A DNA stretch of 64,000 nt, from the NCBI RefSeq assembly GCF_900163665.1, contig NZ_FUIA01000011.1, forward strand, positions 124,001 to 188,000, written 5' to 3'. The translations under genes and the position numbers were made by a program. Shown piece by piece: positions 17,993 to 27,642 of the stretch (positions within the stretch are counted from its first letter, which is position 1; each line of letters begins with the position of its first letter). The DNA is from Frigoribacterium sp. JB110 (GTDB lineage Bacteria > Actinomycetota > Actinomycetes > Actinomycetales > Microbacteriaceae). The notes under the pieces are model-generated. The model saw only the letters and a program-made list of their open reading frames with translations, searched no databases and was not told the DNA's origin.

Positions 17993-18262
17993 ATGGCGAA
18001 CCGCACCAGCAGCACCACGGTGCCGCAGAGTGCGTCCACGTCAAGACTCTGCACAGTCTGCCGAGTCGCCGACAAACGCCGACACTCGCCTACGGAGGAT
18101 CACCTCTGCGCCACGGGCATCGCATGCTCCTGCGGGTGCCACGATCAAGAGTCGGAGCGCCTCATCATCGGGGAGCGGACGTGGGTTCGCGTATTACTGG
18201 CCTCTCGGTTCCTGGCTGCCATCCTCCGAGAACGCGGCCCGCCTGCGGAAGCCTCCGCCTGA
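17993..18262 (+). CDS. Possible small Cys/His-rich protein
   Basis: An 89-codon ATG frame (MANRTSSTTVPQSASTSRLC...) with high GC at third positions. It carries CTVC at 20-23 and a cluster HLCATGIACSCGCHDQ at 37-52 (Cys39, 45, 47, 49, His37, His50), a possible zinc site. The ribosome binding site is weak (GGCAGGG). It starts 39 bases after the Zur-type box, so it would be the first gene of that transcript. No family is recognised, and the C-terminal third looks non-specific; the region could instead be a long leader. Confidence 0.4.
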   Translation: MANRTSSTTVPQSASTSRLCTVCRVADKRRHSPTEDHLCATGIACSCGCHDQESERLIIGERTWVRVLLASRFLAAILRERGPPAEASA

Positions 18263-18348
18263 CACCTCACCGGGCTGACAGCCCGATTCATGTGCACGAC
18301 AGATCGTTGCACTGGCAAATCACACTTCAATCCTCAATTAGGAGCATC

Positions 18349-18963
18349 ATGTCCCATCACACCCTTGACTCTCCCGTCAAGCAGCCCTCACCCAAGGTCG
18401 GTAATTTCGTCCGCCGCGCCGCGCTCACCGTCGGCGCGCTTTTCGCGTCAGCTGCTCTCGCGATCGGCGGGGCTTCGGCCGCACAAGCAGCGACGATCAA
18501 CATCACAAATGGCCACAATGACATCCTGAAGATCGAGACAATCAGCGGAAGTAACGTACCTGGATCAGAACGATCAGATGGTTCGTTCCATAGCTGGCCG
18601 CTGGCCGACGATTACGTCTACCAGTTCAGCACGGCGAATGCCGGCGTCAGTTGCTCGGGCGGGGTGTACACGATCAGCAACGTCAACTCGAGCACTTCCC
18701 CTGATGTCGGCTTCGACAATTCCACTGGCACCAACTACAGCGTTGCGTTGGTGACCACAGGGGGCACGGTCTCGTTCGCCAGCACGTCATTCAGCATCGC
18801 CTCGGGCGGCCTTGAAACGTTGCCGAGCAACACCCATGTCCACGGCACGTGGACTCTGACGGCTGACGATGGGGACTGCGGCGGCGACTCGTTCGGGCTC
18901 AACTTCCTGATCCCAGGCGCAGGAAGCGCAGGCACTCAGGCGTTCACCTTCACGATCAGCTAA
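18349..18963 (+). CDS. Secreted single-domain TIGR03769-like protein, putative soluble zinc binder
   Basis: A 204-residue exported protein: ATG 18349 with TAGGAG upstream, signal peptide about residues 25-48 (ending AQAA). The mature chain is one surface-anchored-type domain, with NGHND (His near 55) at the start and HVHGTW (near 162) near the end, the same pair of motifs as in the large anchored proteins. Cysteines in VSCSGG and DCGGD may form a disulfide. It has no LPXTG motif, membrane anchor or basic tail, so it should be released. It lies downstream of Zur site 1 and upstream of the 1505-residue protein, separated by a strong hairpin. A zincophore-like scavenger is inferred. Confidence 0.75.
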   Translation: MSHHTLDSPVKQPSPKVGNFVRRAALTVGALFASAALAIGGASAAQAATINITNGHNDILKIETISGSNVPGSERSDGSFHSWPLADDYVYQFSTANAGVSCSGGVYTISNVNSSTSPDVGFDNSTGTNYSVALVTTGGTVSFASTSFSIASGGLETLPSNTHVHGTWTLTADDGDCGGDSFGLNFLIPGAGSAGTQAFTFTIS

Positions 18964-18975
18964 ACGACCATCTCC

Positions 18976-19016
18976 GCATCGTGTGGGGTCACCAGACGGG
19001 TAACCCCACACGATGC
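18976..19016 (+). terminator. Perfect 14-bp hairpin between secreted and anchored protein genes
   Basis: Arms GCATCGTGTGGGGT and ACCCCACACGATGC, loop 13 bases. It lies 13 bases after the stop and 26 before the next ATG, so it may act as a partial terminator that makes the secreted protein more abundant than the anchored one. Confidence 0.65.
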
Positions 19017-19041
19017 TTCATGTCTCAATCGATGAGGAAGC

Positions 19042-22000
19042 ATGACCAAGAATGACACGATAGCCCGCACAACACCCGGTACGAACCGTCGGAGTTGGAA
19101 AGCCCTTCGAATCGGAGCTGGCTTCCTTGCGGCCGTGCTCGCGAGCAGCCTGATCGCACCTTCAGCATTCGCTGCGACACCAGAGGAGTCCAATCAGGTC
19201 TATCTGGTCGCCGGGGTCAGCATGCTCGACGGCAAGTGGTGGGCCAACCCTGTTCCGGCGCCGGTCTTGGGCCTCAACGACGTGCAGCTCCGAGTGCCCA
19301 CAGCCGCAACACGGAACGTACCCGAAGCCGAAGAGTTCTCATGGCTCGGGGCAAGCGGCGAGATCCGCTGGAACACGTCGGGCAACGGCTACTCATCCCA
19401 GCCTGACGAAGCGCTGTTCGTCATAGACACAGATCCGTCCTTTGGTGACACCACGCTCGATCCGGGAGACCCCGCGATCAAGTTCACGCTCTCGAACGTC
19501 GTCGCGCCCGGAACCTTCATGCTCTACGACGTGCCTGCCCGCGCCGAAGGCGAACCCGGTCCCGAAGCGCCGGGGGACCTCTTCCGCTGGGGCACCGGCC
19601 AGCAGCGCGATGGCACACCGCAAGAGATCGACACCACCTTTGAGCTGCCCAAACAACAGACACCGACTGAGGCAGCGTTCGGCGCTTCGGGCATGTATTG
19701 CTTCGATATGACGGCTGCCGCATCTCTTGCCGACGGAACGGACGTATCCGACACCAGCACCGTTCGCATCGCGGTCGGCGACCAGGTTCCTGCCGACGCC
19801 GAATGCGGCATGGCCACAGGAGAAGTACCGGAGCTACCCACGGCAAAGATCATCCCGGACGCCCCTTCGACACCGGTTGCGACAGCAGAGAACGGCACGG
19901 TGACAGTGAGCTGGGAGGCCCCTGGCGACGACGGCGGCGACCCGATCACCGGATACACCGTCACGCTTCGCGACCCCAACCGTGAGACCTTCACTGCCGA
20001 AGTCGATGGAAATACCCTCACCGCCGTGTTCGAGGAAGTTCCTGCCGGGAACTACCGGGCAAGTGTCGTCGCGACGAACGCGAATGGCGGCTCCGAGGCC
20101 TCCAGCTGGTCCGCGGGCGTCACAGTGGGCGAACCGGTCCGAGTGGTCGATGACGGGCACATCGATGCGATCGGAACGCAGGTCGACACCGACGAGGCGA
20201 CAGGCGATCTGTCGCTCGCACTGCGCGCCCACCACGATGACTTCGGCTGGTTGGAATGGGACGATTTCGTGCTGTACTCCGACGACAAAGCACAGATCAC
20301 ACTGCCCGAAGAGTTCACGAGTGACAACGACTGGTCCTTCCTCACGAATGAGCCCGGCACCACTGTGTGGGAGTCTCCGATCGGTCAGGAGCAGGGACTG
20401 CCCTGGGTCGGGCTGAGCACCGAGCACGAGAGCATGCGCGAACACGCGACCGGTCTGGTCGGAATCCGGATCGAAGGCGTCACCGGTGCAGACGGTCGTG
20501 ACGCTCCCGGCGAATTCGCCCTGACCAGGTCTCCCCAGGTCACGGTCAATGGCGCTGCCCTCCTCGCCAGCACTCGGGAGGCGCTCCCGAACGGGTTCAT
20601 GGCCCAGGTCGGACAGCACAGCCACTTTGGCTGGTACTTCACTCGGCCGGGAGTGTACTGCGTCGCCATCGCCGTCGACACCGTGCTCGACGACGGATCA
20701 CGGCACACCGACCGTGGCCTGCTGACCCATGTGATCGGCAGCCAAATCGACCCCGCCGACGTGACCCCGTGCGGCGCATCCACCGACTACCCCGAAATCT
20801 CCATGCCCGACAGCGTGCCAGCGGAGGGAGATACCCCGTACGTCTTCGACCAGGGCTTCGGCAACCTCTCGCTGAACTCTGACACTGGTGGCCTGACCAC
20901 AACCCTGCTCCAAAACTCGAGTTATCGCAATGAGACCCCGGAGAGCCACGGACTTGAAGACGTGATCTTCCGGGGGGCGCAGATCGAGAGAAATGGCCGA
21001 CAATATCACGACGGAAACTACATCGTCGGGGCGACCTCCTACTGGGACTCGGCTCGAGACGAGGTACCGATTCTAAGGTGGAACACTTTCGGACTGCCCC
21101 AGCAGGATTTCGACGGGGATGTCACCTGGAGCATCGCCCATTTCGCGGGACCAGGGGACCTCTCCGTCGACCTGTCTGGACAAGGAGTGATCTTCGACAC
21201 GAGTGCCGACATCACCGAAACAATGCTGTGGACACAGAGCGGTCTGCAAGATACGCAATGGGAGGTCACCGCACCCGGCAGGTACTGCGTCGACATGAGC
21301 TGGACAGTGCAGTCGAAGAAACACGGGGAAATGACACATGATCAGAGCATCACGATCGTGGCCGTTGACGACGGTTTCGAGCATGAAGCGGGCATCTTGA
21401 CACAAACGTGCGCTGATGGTGCGGATGCGACCGAACCTGGTGATAGCGACAGCGAACCGGAGCCCGATCCTGGTGACAACGAGGAGCCGTGGGATGTGCC
21501 GAACTGGTCGGAGACCGAGTCGGGCACGAAGATCCTGAATCGCGGACACGTCGATGTCGCCTCCCTCGTAGAGGACGGCAAGCTCGACACGACGATCAAG
21601 GACACGACAACAGAGGGCGCCGAAGCAGGCCGCGAGAACGGTTGGGTGTCGTGGCACGAGCCTGAGGATGTCGTATTTCAGTTGCTTCCCACAGCGGAGC
21701 GCCAGATACCCGCTCGAGAGGCATACGGGTTCCTCGGTGAGCCGGGGCAGCAGTTCTGGCTGGCTCCCGAAACGCAAGATCCCTCGATTCTGTGGCCGGG
21801 ATGGTCGACCGAGCACATCCCGGTCGGCACCCTCGAGGATGGCGTGGATTGGAGACTGACCGGGATGGACGGCCCGGGCGAGTTCTTCATCTACACCACG
21901 GACCCGGAGAGCATGACCGGCGAGCAGCTCGTGTGGTTCAACACCGCCGACGGTATCGACGAGAAGGATGTCTTACCGATCGGTGCTCGGAACCATGTAC

Positions 22001-23559
22001 ACGGGAACTGGGCGTTCACCGCCGAGGGCGTGTACTGCATCGCGTTCGAACGCACCGCGAACCTCGCGGACGGCACCGCAGTGTCCGATCCGTTCACCCT
22101 CGCAATCGCTGTCGGCAAAGTTGACCCGACCGTTGTAGACCCGGCGAACTGCGAGGCGAGCGAGCCGGTGGCCACGGTGCCGGACGCGCCCGCGAAGCCC
22201 GATGCCAGCGCCGCTGGCGATGCGGTGACCGTGTCCTGGACGGCGCCCGTCAATGGAGGCTCTGCGATCACGGGATACACGGTGCAGTTACTGGGTGGCG
22301 AGCGGCCGCTCGTGAAGGAGGCTCTGGCCGATGCGACGAAGATCGAGTTCGAGGGCGTGCCCGCGGGCACGTACACGGCAACCGTGGTCGCGGTGAATGA
22401 GATCGGCACGTCACCTGCCTCGATAGCCTCGGATGCGGTCACGGTGACGGACACCACGGTTCCTGATGCGACCGCGCCCAATGCCCCAGCAGCGCCCACT
22501 GCGACCGTCGATGGCACCGCGGTGACGATCGAATGGGCCGCTCCTGAAGATGGTGGCGCTCCGATCACGGGATATCGGGTTGAGCTGACCGGTGGTGACG
22601 TGCCCGTGGTGCGTGAGGTTGTCGCGGAGGCGACGTCGGTCGGGTTCGGGAACCTCTCCCCTGGCACCTACACGGCGACTCTGGTCGCGATCAACCAAGT
22701 GGGTGAGTCTGAGAAGTCGGCCTCGTCGAACAGGGTTCGCGTGGCCTCGGTGCCGGATCCGCGTCCAGAAGCGACAGCGCCGGAGACCCCGGCAACGCCA
22801 ATTGCGACCGTGGATGGGTCGACCGTGACCGTGTCGTGGATGGCACCTGCTGATGGGGGTTCTCCGATCACCGGATACACGGTCGCCCTGACCGGCACGA
22901 CGGGCGCCCCGATCGTGCAGGAGCTCGGCGCCGAGACGACGACGGCGACATTCGCGCGGGCTCCTGCCGGGACGTACACCGCGACGGTCATGGCGGTGAA
23001 TGCGAAGGGCACCTCGCAGGCGTCACCAACGTCGAACGAGGTGACCGTGCAGCGGTCTGGCAGCAGCGGGCCGGGAGAGGAGCCTGACGATCAAGTGTCG
23101 CCGGTGCCGGACTCGGAGTTGACGGATGTAACCCGTGGCGGGGTGGAGGTGCCCGAGGCCGCGAGCCGTGGTTCGCTGATCACTGTCCGGGTTGGTGCCA
23201 CGTATGCGGGTGAGCAGGTGCGGGTGTGGTTGCACTCGAACCCGGTGCTGCTCGGCACCGTCACGCTCGACGCGGGAGGCAACACCAGGGTCACGATCCC
23301 GGCGGATGCTGCGCTGGGCGATCACAAGATCGCGGTGCAGGATCTCAACGGGTCGCTGATCGGGTGGGACAACCTCAAGATCGGCATCGCATCGCAGGTG
23401 GGGCCGAATGGCGAGTGGCTTGCCACGACTGGCGTTGACGGGGACCTGGTGTTCCCTCTGACTGCTGGGGCCGTGATCCTGCTACTGATGGGAGCTGTGG
23501 CCCTTGTCGGTACGGCCAAGCGCCGCCGAGAGGTCGTCGCCGGTTCGATCCGACGCTGA
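19042..23559 (+). CDS. Giant wall-anchored choice-of-anchor M / surface-anchored repeat protein with FN3 domains
   Basis: A 1505-residue protein. Signal peptide about 25-45. There are four surface-anchored-type domains: domain 1 (~50-255, motifs lost), domain 2 (~370-570, GHID near 372 and HSHFGW near 526), domain 3 (~590-790, degenerate) and domain 4 (~833-1030, GHVD near 835 and HVHGNW near 983). One fibronectin III unit lies between domains 1 and 2 (~275-365) and three near-identical ones at ~1035-1335 (each with PITGYTV or PITGYRV). A C-terminal unit (GEQVRVWLHSNPVLLG ... LIGWDNLKI) is shared with two other island proteins. It ends LATTG, membrane helix, KRRREV. Presumably displayed on the wall and zinc-regulated through site 1. 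Confidence 0.88.
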   Translation: MTKNDTIARTTPGTNRRSWKALRIGAGFLAAVLASSLIAPSAFAATPEESNQVYLVAGVSMLDGKWWANPVPAPVLGLNDVQLRVPTAATRNVPEAEEFSWLGASGEIRWNTSGNGYSSQPDEALFVIDTDPSFGDTTLDPGDPAIKFTLSNVVAPGTFMLYDVPARAEGEPGPEAPGDLFRWGTGQQRDGTPQEIDTTFELPKQQTPTEAAFGASGMYCFDMTAAASLADGTDVSDTSTVRIAVGDQVPADAECGMATGEVPELPTAKIIPDAPSTPVATAENGTVTVSWEAPGDDGGDPITGYTVTLRDPNRETFTAEVDGNTLTAVFEEVPAGNYRASVVATNANGGSEASSWSAGVTVGEPVRVVDDGHIDAIGTQVDTDEATGDLSLALRAHHDDFGWLEWDDFVLYSDDKAQITLPEEFTSDNDWSFLTNEPGTTVWESPIGQEQGLPWVGLSTEHESMREHATGLVGIRIEGVTGADGRDAPGEFALTRSPQVTVNGAALLASTREALPNGFMAQVGQHSHFGWYFTRPGVYCVAIAVDTVLDDGSRHTDRGLLTHVIGSQIDPADVTPCGASTDYPEISMPDSVPAEGDTPYVFDQGFGNLSLNSDTGGLTTTLLQNSSYRNETPESHGLEDVIFRGAQIERNGRQYHDGNYIVGATSYWDSARDEVPILRWNTFGLPQQDFDGDVTWSIAHFAGPGDLSVDLSGQGVIFDTSADITETMLWTQSGLQDTQWEVTAPGRYCVDMSWTVQSKKHGEMTHDQSITIVAVDDGFEHEAGILTQTCADGADATEPGDSDSEPEPDPGDNEEPWDVPNWSETESGTKILNRGHVDVASLVEDGKLDTTIKDTTTEGAEAGRENGWVSWHEPEDVVFQLLPTAERQIPAREAYGFLGEPGQQFWLAPETQDPSILWPGWSTEHIPVGTLEDGVDWRLTGMDGPGEFFIYTTDPESMTGEQLVWFNTADGIDEKDVLPIGARNHVHGNWAFTAEGVYCIAFERTANLADGTAVSDPFTLAIAVGKVDPTVVDPANCEASEPVATVPDAPAKPDASAAGDAVTVSWTAPVNGGSAITGYTVQLLGGERPLVKEALADATKIEFEGVPAGTYTATVVAVNEIGTSPASIASDAVTVTDTTVPDATAPNAPAAPTATVDGTAVTIEWAAPEDGGAPITGYRVELTGGDVPVVREVVAEATSVGFGNLSPGTYTATLVAINQVGESEKSASSNRVRVASVPDPRPEATAPETPATPIATVDGSTVTVSWMAPADGGSPITGYTVALTGTTGAPIVQELGAETTTATFARAPAGTYTATVMAVNAKGTSQASPTSNEVTVQRSGSSGPGEEPDDQVSPVPDSELTDVTRGGVEVPEAASRGSLITVRVGATYAGEQVRVWLHSNPVLLGTVTLDAGGNTRVTIPADAALGDHKIAVQDLNGSLIGWDNLKIGIASQVGPNGEWLATTGVDGDLVFPLTAGAVILLLMGAVALVGTAKRRREVVAGSIRR

Positions 23560-23766
23560 GTACCGTCGAAGGCCCGGGGTGAGCGCGGCGTATTGGAGAC
23601 GTCGGCGCTCCCTCGGGTCTTCGGCACGGCGATTCCCCCGGTGGTGCTGTAGATCTCGGTGCTGAGTGTCACACCGTGATCGCGGGTTGGTCACCGACAC
23701 AGCAGATGATCCGTCCAGCGTGCCCGCCGCTTGCACGCATCGGGAGAGTGGCGATGATCTCGTGGT

Positions 23767-24441
23767 TCAGGCGGGGGTGATGAGTCCGGTCTCGTAGGCG
23801 GTGATGACGAGGTGGGTGCGGTCGCGGGCGTGGAGTTTGGCGAGGAGGTTGCCGATGTGGGTCTTGACGGTCTTGATCGAGATGGTGAGCGAGGTGGCGA
23901 TCTCGTCGTTGGACAGTCCGTGGGCGACGAGGGCGAGTACCTCGGTCTCCCGTTCGGTCAGCCCGTTCAGTCGTCGCGCTGGCGTGGCGGGGATGCTGGT
24001 GTAGTGCTCGATGAGCCTGGTCAGGATCGCCGGGGCGAACAGCGACTCGCCGCTGTGGGTGCGGCGGATCGCGTCGAGGAGTTGATCGGGGTGGGCGTCC
24101 TTCAGGAGGAAGCCGCTCGCCCCGGCACGCAATGCACCGTAGACGTACTCGTCCAGCTCGAACATGCTGAGCACGAGCACCCGGCACCCAGAAAGAGTGG
24201 GGTCGGCGGTGATGGTACGGGTCGCCTCGATGCCATCGCCGCCGGGCATGCGAATGTCCATCAGGATCACATCGGGGACGAGTTCACGGGCCAGGCGGGA
24301 GGCGTCCTCACCGGTGCCGGCTTCGCCGACGACGGCCAGGTCGGCGGTGCCATCGATGAGGATGACGAGGCTGTGCCGGAGCAGGGCCTGGTCGTCCGCG
24401 ATCAGCACACGAACGACGGGCGGGGCCGACTGTGAGGTCAT
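23767..24441 (-). CDS. NarL/LuxR-type response regulator
   Basis: A 224-residue regulator starting at ATG 24441 (MTSQSAPPVVRVLIADDQ). Receiver domain: acidic pair ADD near residue 17, phospho-acceptor Asp in VILMDIRMPGGDG near 60, Lys in FLLKDAHPDQL near 110. LuxR-type HTH: LTERETEVLALVAHGLSNDE and IKTVKTHIGNLLAKL. The ATG overlaps the stop of the kinase gene (ATGA). With the kinase it probably controls the divergent ABC exporter at 25414-27642. Confidence 0.92.
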   Translation of the reverse strand: MTSQSAPPVVRVLIADDQALLRHSLVILIDGTADLAVVGEAGTGEDASRLARELVPDVILMDIRMPGGDGIEATRTITADPTLSGCRVLVLSMFELDEYVYGALRAGASGFLLKDAHPDQLLDAIRRTHSGESLFAPAILTRLIEHYTSIPATPARRLNGLTERETEVLALVAHGLSNDEIATSLTISIKTVKTHIGNLLAKLHARDRTHLVITAYETGLITPA

Positions 24442-25292
24442 GGTCGCGCCACGTCGGGGATGCGGGCGGTGACGCGGTACCCGTGCTCGTTGGGCTGGGT
24501 TTGGAGGTCCCCGCCGAGAATGGTGACGCGCTCGCGCAGTCCGTCGAGGCCATGCCCTGCGCCGGGCTGCGGCTGCCATGATCCGCGCGGCCCGGCATCC
24601 TGCACGTCCACGACGATGGTTTCCCCGTCGCGCCGGACCGTGACGCGGACGCGGGTGGGGCCTGCATGCCGGATCGTGTTGTGCAGAGTCTCGCGGACGA
24701 CGGCGCAGATCGTGAGCTGCACGCCCGGTGACACGTCACCCAGTTCCTCGACGTCGAGGCTGCTGGTGATGCCGGCGGCGGTGGCTTCCTCGACGATCGA
24801 GGGGAGGTCGTCGAGGGTGTCGGCGGGGCGAAAGGGCGCTGTCTCCGGGTCGCGGAGCACGGCGAGCATGCGGCGCAGCTCGGTCGTGGTCTCGCGACTG
24901 ACCCGTTCGATGTCGGTGAGCGCCTCGGCGCGTTCGCTCGCCCCGTCCGGGCCGGCGAGGGTGCGGGCGACGGCGGCCCGGACAGTTATGAGCCCGAGGC
25001 CGTGCGAGACCAGATCGTGCAGGTCGGCGGCGATCCTCAGTCGCTCGGCCTGCGTTGCCCGCTCCCCTGCCCATGCCGCCAGATCCTCCTCATAGCGTCG
25101 GCGCTGACGTCGGGTGCGATCGAACGCCCAACCGATCACCGACACAGCCACCGCGGCGGCGACCGCTACCGCCGCCCACGCCGACGCCGGACGATCGACC
25201 CCCACGAACGAGAGGAGAGCAGCAAGCACTGCAAGGAGCCCGACGGCGACGAGCCAGGCGCGGGAGCGCCACGTCGGCCGGTCGGTGTCCAT
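24438..25292 (-). CDS. DesK-type sensor histidine kinase
   Basis: A 284-residue kinase with two predicted N-terminal membrane helices (residues about 12-60), a coiled linker (RRQRRRYEEDLAAWAGE), a HisKA_3 phospho-acceptor box DLHDLVSHGLGL near residue 92 and a HATPase_c domain with RETLHNTIRHA and GHGLDGLRERV. It lacks a sizeable sensor domain, as in intramembrane-sensing kinases paired with ABC-2 exporters. Divergent from the ABC operon, with about 120 bases between. Confidence 0.92.
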   Translation of the reverse strand: MDTDRPTWRSRAWLVAVGLLAVLAALLSFVGVDRPASAWAAVAVAAAVAVSVIGWAFDRTRRQRRRYEEDLAAWAGERATQAERLRIAADLHDLVSHGLGLITVRAAVARTLAGPDGASERAEALTDIERVSRETTTELRRMLAVLRDPETAPFRPADTLDDLPSIVEEATAAGITSSLDVEELGDVSPGVQLTICAVVRETLHNTIRHAGPTRVRVTVRRDGETIVVDVQDAGPRGSWQPQPGAGHGLDGLRERVTILGGDLQTQPNEHGYRVTARIPDVARP

Positions 25293-25413
25293 CGTTCGAG
25301 TCTAGATTCCGGCGCTCACGCGGACATCGGTCCTGGGTCTGAGAGACCTGGGACCGAGCACGACGCTGCCATGGTCCGATGACGATGCGGAGAGGACCTG
25401 TTGGCATGGAGGG

Positions 25414-26127
25414 ATGCTGACGATCGACTGCCTCACCAAACGCCACGGCTCACGTACCGTGATCTCCGACGTGACCTTCCAAGCACTGCCTGGCCGGGTG
25501 ACCGGTTTCCTCGGCCCGAACGGGGCGGGCAAGTCCTCGACGCTGCGCGTCCTGCTCGGCTTGGACCGTCCCGCCGCAGGTTCCGCCCTGGTCGACGGGC
25601 AGTTGTACCGGAACCTGCGCGACCCGCTGCGCACGGTCGGGTCGATGCTCGACGGCTCCGGCGCGCACCCCTCCCGCACCGCCCGCAACCACCTGGCCTG
25701 GGTCGCGCGCAGCAACGGCATCCCCCCGCATCGCGTGAACGCCGTGCTCGAACAGGTCAGCCTCGAAGACGCCGGACGCACCCGCGTCGGCAAGTTCTCA
25801 CTCGGCATGGGCCAACGCCTCGGCATCGCCACCGCACTGCTGGGCGAACCCAGAGCCCTGGTGCTGGACGAGCCGGTCAACGGACTGGACCCCGAGGGCA
25901 TCCGTTGGATACGCGGACTGCTCCGCGGCCACGCGGATGCCGGCGGTACGGTCCTGCTGTCGAGCCATCTGATGAGCGAGGTCGCCGAGATCGCCGACGA
26001 CCTCGTCGTCATCACCGGCGGCCGGATCGTGAAAGCCGGTCCGGTCGCAGAGGTCACCGCCGGATACGCGACTCTGGAAGACGCGTTCTTCGGACTCACC
26101 GGCGGCGCGGCAGGGCAAGACCGATGA
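25414..26127 (+). CDS. ABC-2 transporter ATP-binding protein
   Basis: A 237-residue ATPase with Walker A GPNGAGKSS near 35, an atypical signature SLGMGQRLGIA (usual in the lantibiotic/bacitracin immunity group), Walker B ALVLDEPVNGLD and H-loop LLSSHLMSE. ATG 25414 (MLTIDCLTKRHGSR). It is translationally coupled (ATGA) to the first permease. With two permeases and the adjacent two-component system it resembles peptide-antibiotic resistance exporters; the substrate is unknown. Confidence 0.92.
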   Translation: MLTIDCLTKRHGSRTVISDVTFQALPGRVTGFLGPNGAGKSSTLRVLLGLDRPAAGSALVDGQLYRNLRDPLRTVGSMLDGSGAHPSRTARNHLAWVARSNGIPPHRVNAVLEQVSLEDAGRTRVGKFSLGMGQRLGIATALLGEPRALVLDEPVNGLDPEGIRWIRGLLRGHADAGGTVLLSSHLMSEVAEIADDLVVITGGRIVKAGPVAEVTAGYATLEDAFFGLTGGAAGQDR

Positions 26128-26918
26128 GCCTCCTCCGCACGATCCTCACCGAGCTGCGCAAGACCGCGACCCTCCCCGGCGCATGGGCCGGGATGGCCGT
26201 GGCGGTGCTCGGGTCAGTTGCGCTCACGATCCTCAACGCGGTCACCGTCCGTGGCGCCGTCACCTCGGGGCAGTCGGAACGGGTCGCGGACACCTCGCCG
26301 TTCGAAACCGCATTCGCGATGATGCCGCTGGGAACCGTCGGCGCTGTCGTGATCGGCGTCGTCGCGATGAGCAGCGAATACACCGCCGCCCGCACCGATG
26401 CCGACGGCGGCAGGCAGATCACCACCACCCTCACCGCCATCCCCGGCCGGCTGCGACTGCTGACCGCCAAGGCGCTGTCCGTGATCGTGCTCGTCACGGC
26501 GATCGCGATCGTCGCGGTGCCGCTCAGCGTCGTCGTCGCGAACGTGATCATCGGTGACGCCGGAACAGAGATCGTGTCGATCGATCACGCGGTCCGGCGC
26601 TGGGCCGGCGGTGCTCTCTACTGGACGCTCATGGGCCTCATCGCGTTCGCGATCACCGTGCTCGCCCGGAGCGGCATCATCCCGCTCATCATCCTCATCG
26701 CCAACAGCTCGGTCGTGTCGTTCTCACTGCTGCTGACCAACCTCACACCGCTCGCCCATTGGCTTCCCGATATGGCCGGCCGCAACCTCTTCGGCTTCCC
26801 CGAGGACTCCGTCGTCCCCGGCGGCCTCGAACCCATCCCCGGTGCGATCGTCATGGGCTGCTGGACCCTCGCTCTGCTGATCGTCGCGGGCGTCGTTTTC
26901 CGACGCAGGGACGCATGA
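26124..26918 (+). CDS. ABC-2 type permease, first
   Basis: A 264-residue membrane protein (MSLLRTILTELRKTATLPGAW) with six hydrophobic segments and the ABC-2 loop motif MSSEYTAARTDADGGRQITTTL after the second helix. The true start is the ATG overlapping the ATPase stop; an ORF extending upstream in the same frame is antisense-like over the ATPase gene. It forms the exporter membrane part together with the next gene. Confidence 0.88.
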   Translation: MSLLRTILTELRKTATLPGAWAGMAVAVLGSVALTILNAVTVRGAVTSGQSERVADTSPFETAFAMMPLGTVGAVVIGVVAMSSEYTAARTDADGGRQITTTLTAIPGRLRLLTAKALSVIVLVTAIAIVAVPLSVVVANVIIGDAGTEIVSIDHAVRRWAGGALYWTLMGLIAFAITVLARSGIIPLIILIANSSVVSFSLLLTNLTPLAHWLPDMAGRNLFGFPEDSVVPGGLEPIPGAIVMGCWTLALLIVAGVVFRRRDA

Positions 26919-26925
26919 GATCACC

Positions 26926-27642
26926 ATGACGCTCGCACGCATCACCTCAGCGGAAGCGGTCAAGCTCCGCACCCTCCCCGTCGTCACGGCCAGCGTGCTG
27001 GGAACCATCGCTGCCGCGATCGTGCTCGCGGCGGCGATCGCGGCATCCTCCACCGTTCCGATCAGCGCCGTGCAGGTGACTCTCGCGACGGTCCCGTTCC
27101 TCCAGATCGGGGTCATCCTGCTCGGTGTGCTCGCTGTCGCCACCGAGTACCAGGGCAGCCAGATCCGCACCACGCTCACCGCGACACCCCGTCGACTGAG
27201 CCTCCTTGCGGGCAAGAGCCTCGCCTTCCTCGTCACCGCGATCGTCGCCAGCGGCATCGCGATCGGCGCAGGCTGGGTCACGGCCGCGATCACCCTGTCC
27301 GTTCGCCGGCTCGCCGCCACGAGCGACGTGGACATGTGGCCGACTGCCGGGGCAGCGGTCTACCTCGTCCTGATCGGGGCGCTCGCGTTCGCCCTGACCG
27401 TCCTGCTCCGCTCGCTCATCCCGCCCCTGGTGACGATGCTCAGCCTCGTCCTCATCGTCTCCCCCCTCGCCGGCAGCCTCACCGAACACGCACGCTGGCT
27501 CCCGGACAAGGCCGGCAGCCTCCTCTACCTCACCGACACCGACCCCGTACTCACCGCCGGAACCGGCACACTCATCCTCCTCGCATGGATCGCTGCGGCA
27601 GGCATCGCCGCGAGCGCAACCTTCACCCTGCGCGACGGATGA
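26926..27642 (+). CDS. ABC-2 type permease, second
   Basis: A 238-residue, six-helix permease starting 7 bases after the first one (MTLARITSAEAVKLRTLPVV). It shares the ATEYQGSQIRTTLTATPRR loop with its partner (compare SSEYTAARTDADGG). The 3' end overlaps by 20 bases the end of a broken minus-strand gene at 27623. Confidence 0.88.
   Translation: MTLARITSAEAVKLRTLPVVTASVLGTIAAAIVLAAAIAASSTVPISAVQVTLATVPFLQIGVILLGVLAVATEYQGSQIRTTLTATPRRLSLLAGKSLAFLVTAIVASGIAIGAGWVTAAITLSVRRLAATSDVDMWPTAGAAVYLVLIGALAFALTVLLRSLIPPLVTMLSLVLIVSPLAGSLTEHARWLPDKAGSLLYLTDTDPVLTAGTGTLILLAWIAAAGIAASATFTLRDG

Noticed and set aside
25401-26123. Upstream extension of the first ABC-2 permease to 25401
   Set aside because: The extension overlaps the whole ATPase gene in another frame and is Arg/Pro-rich; the ATG at 26124 overlaps the ATPase stop as expected.
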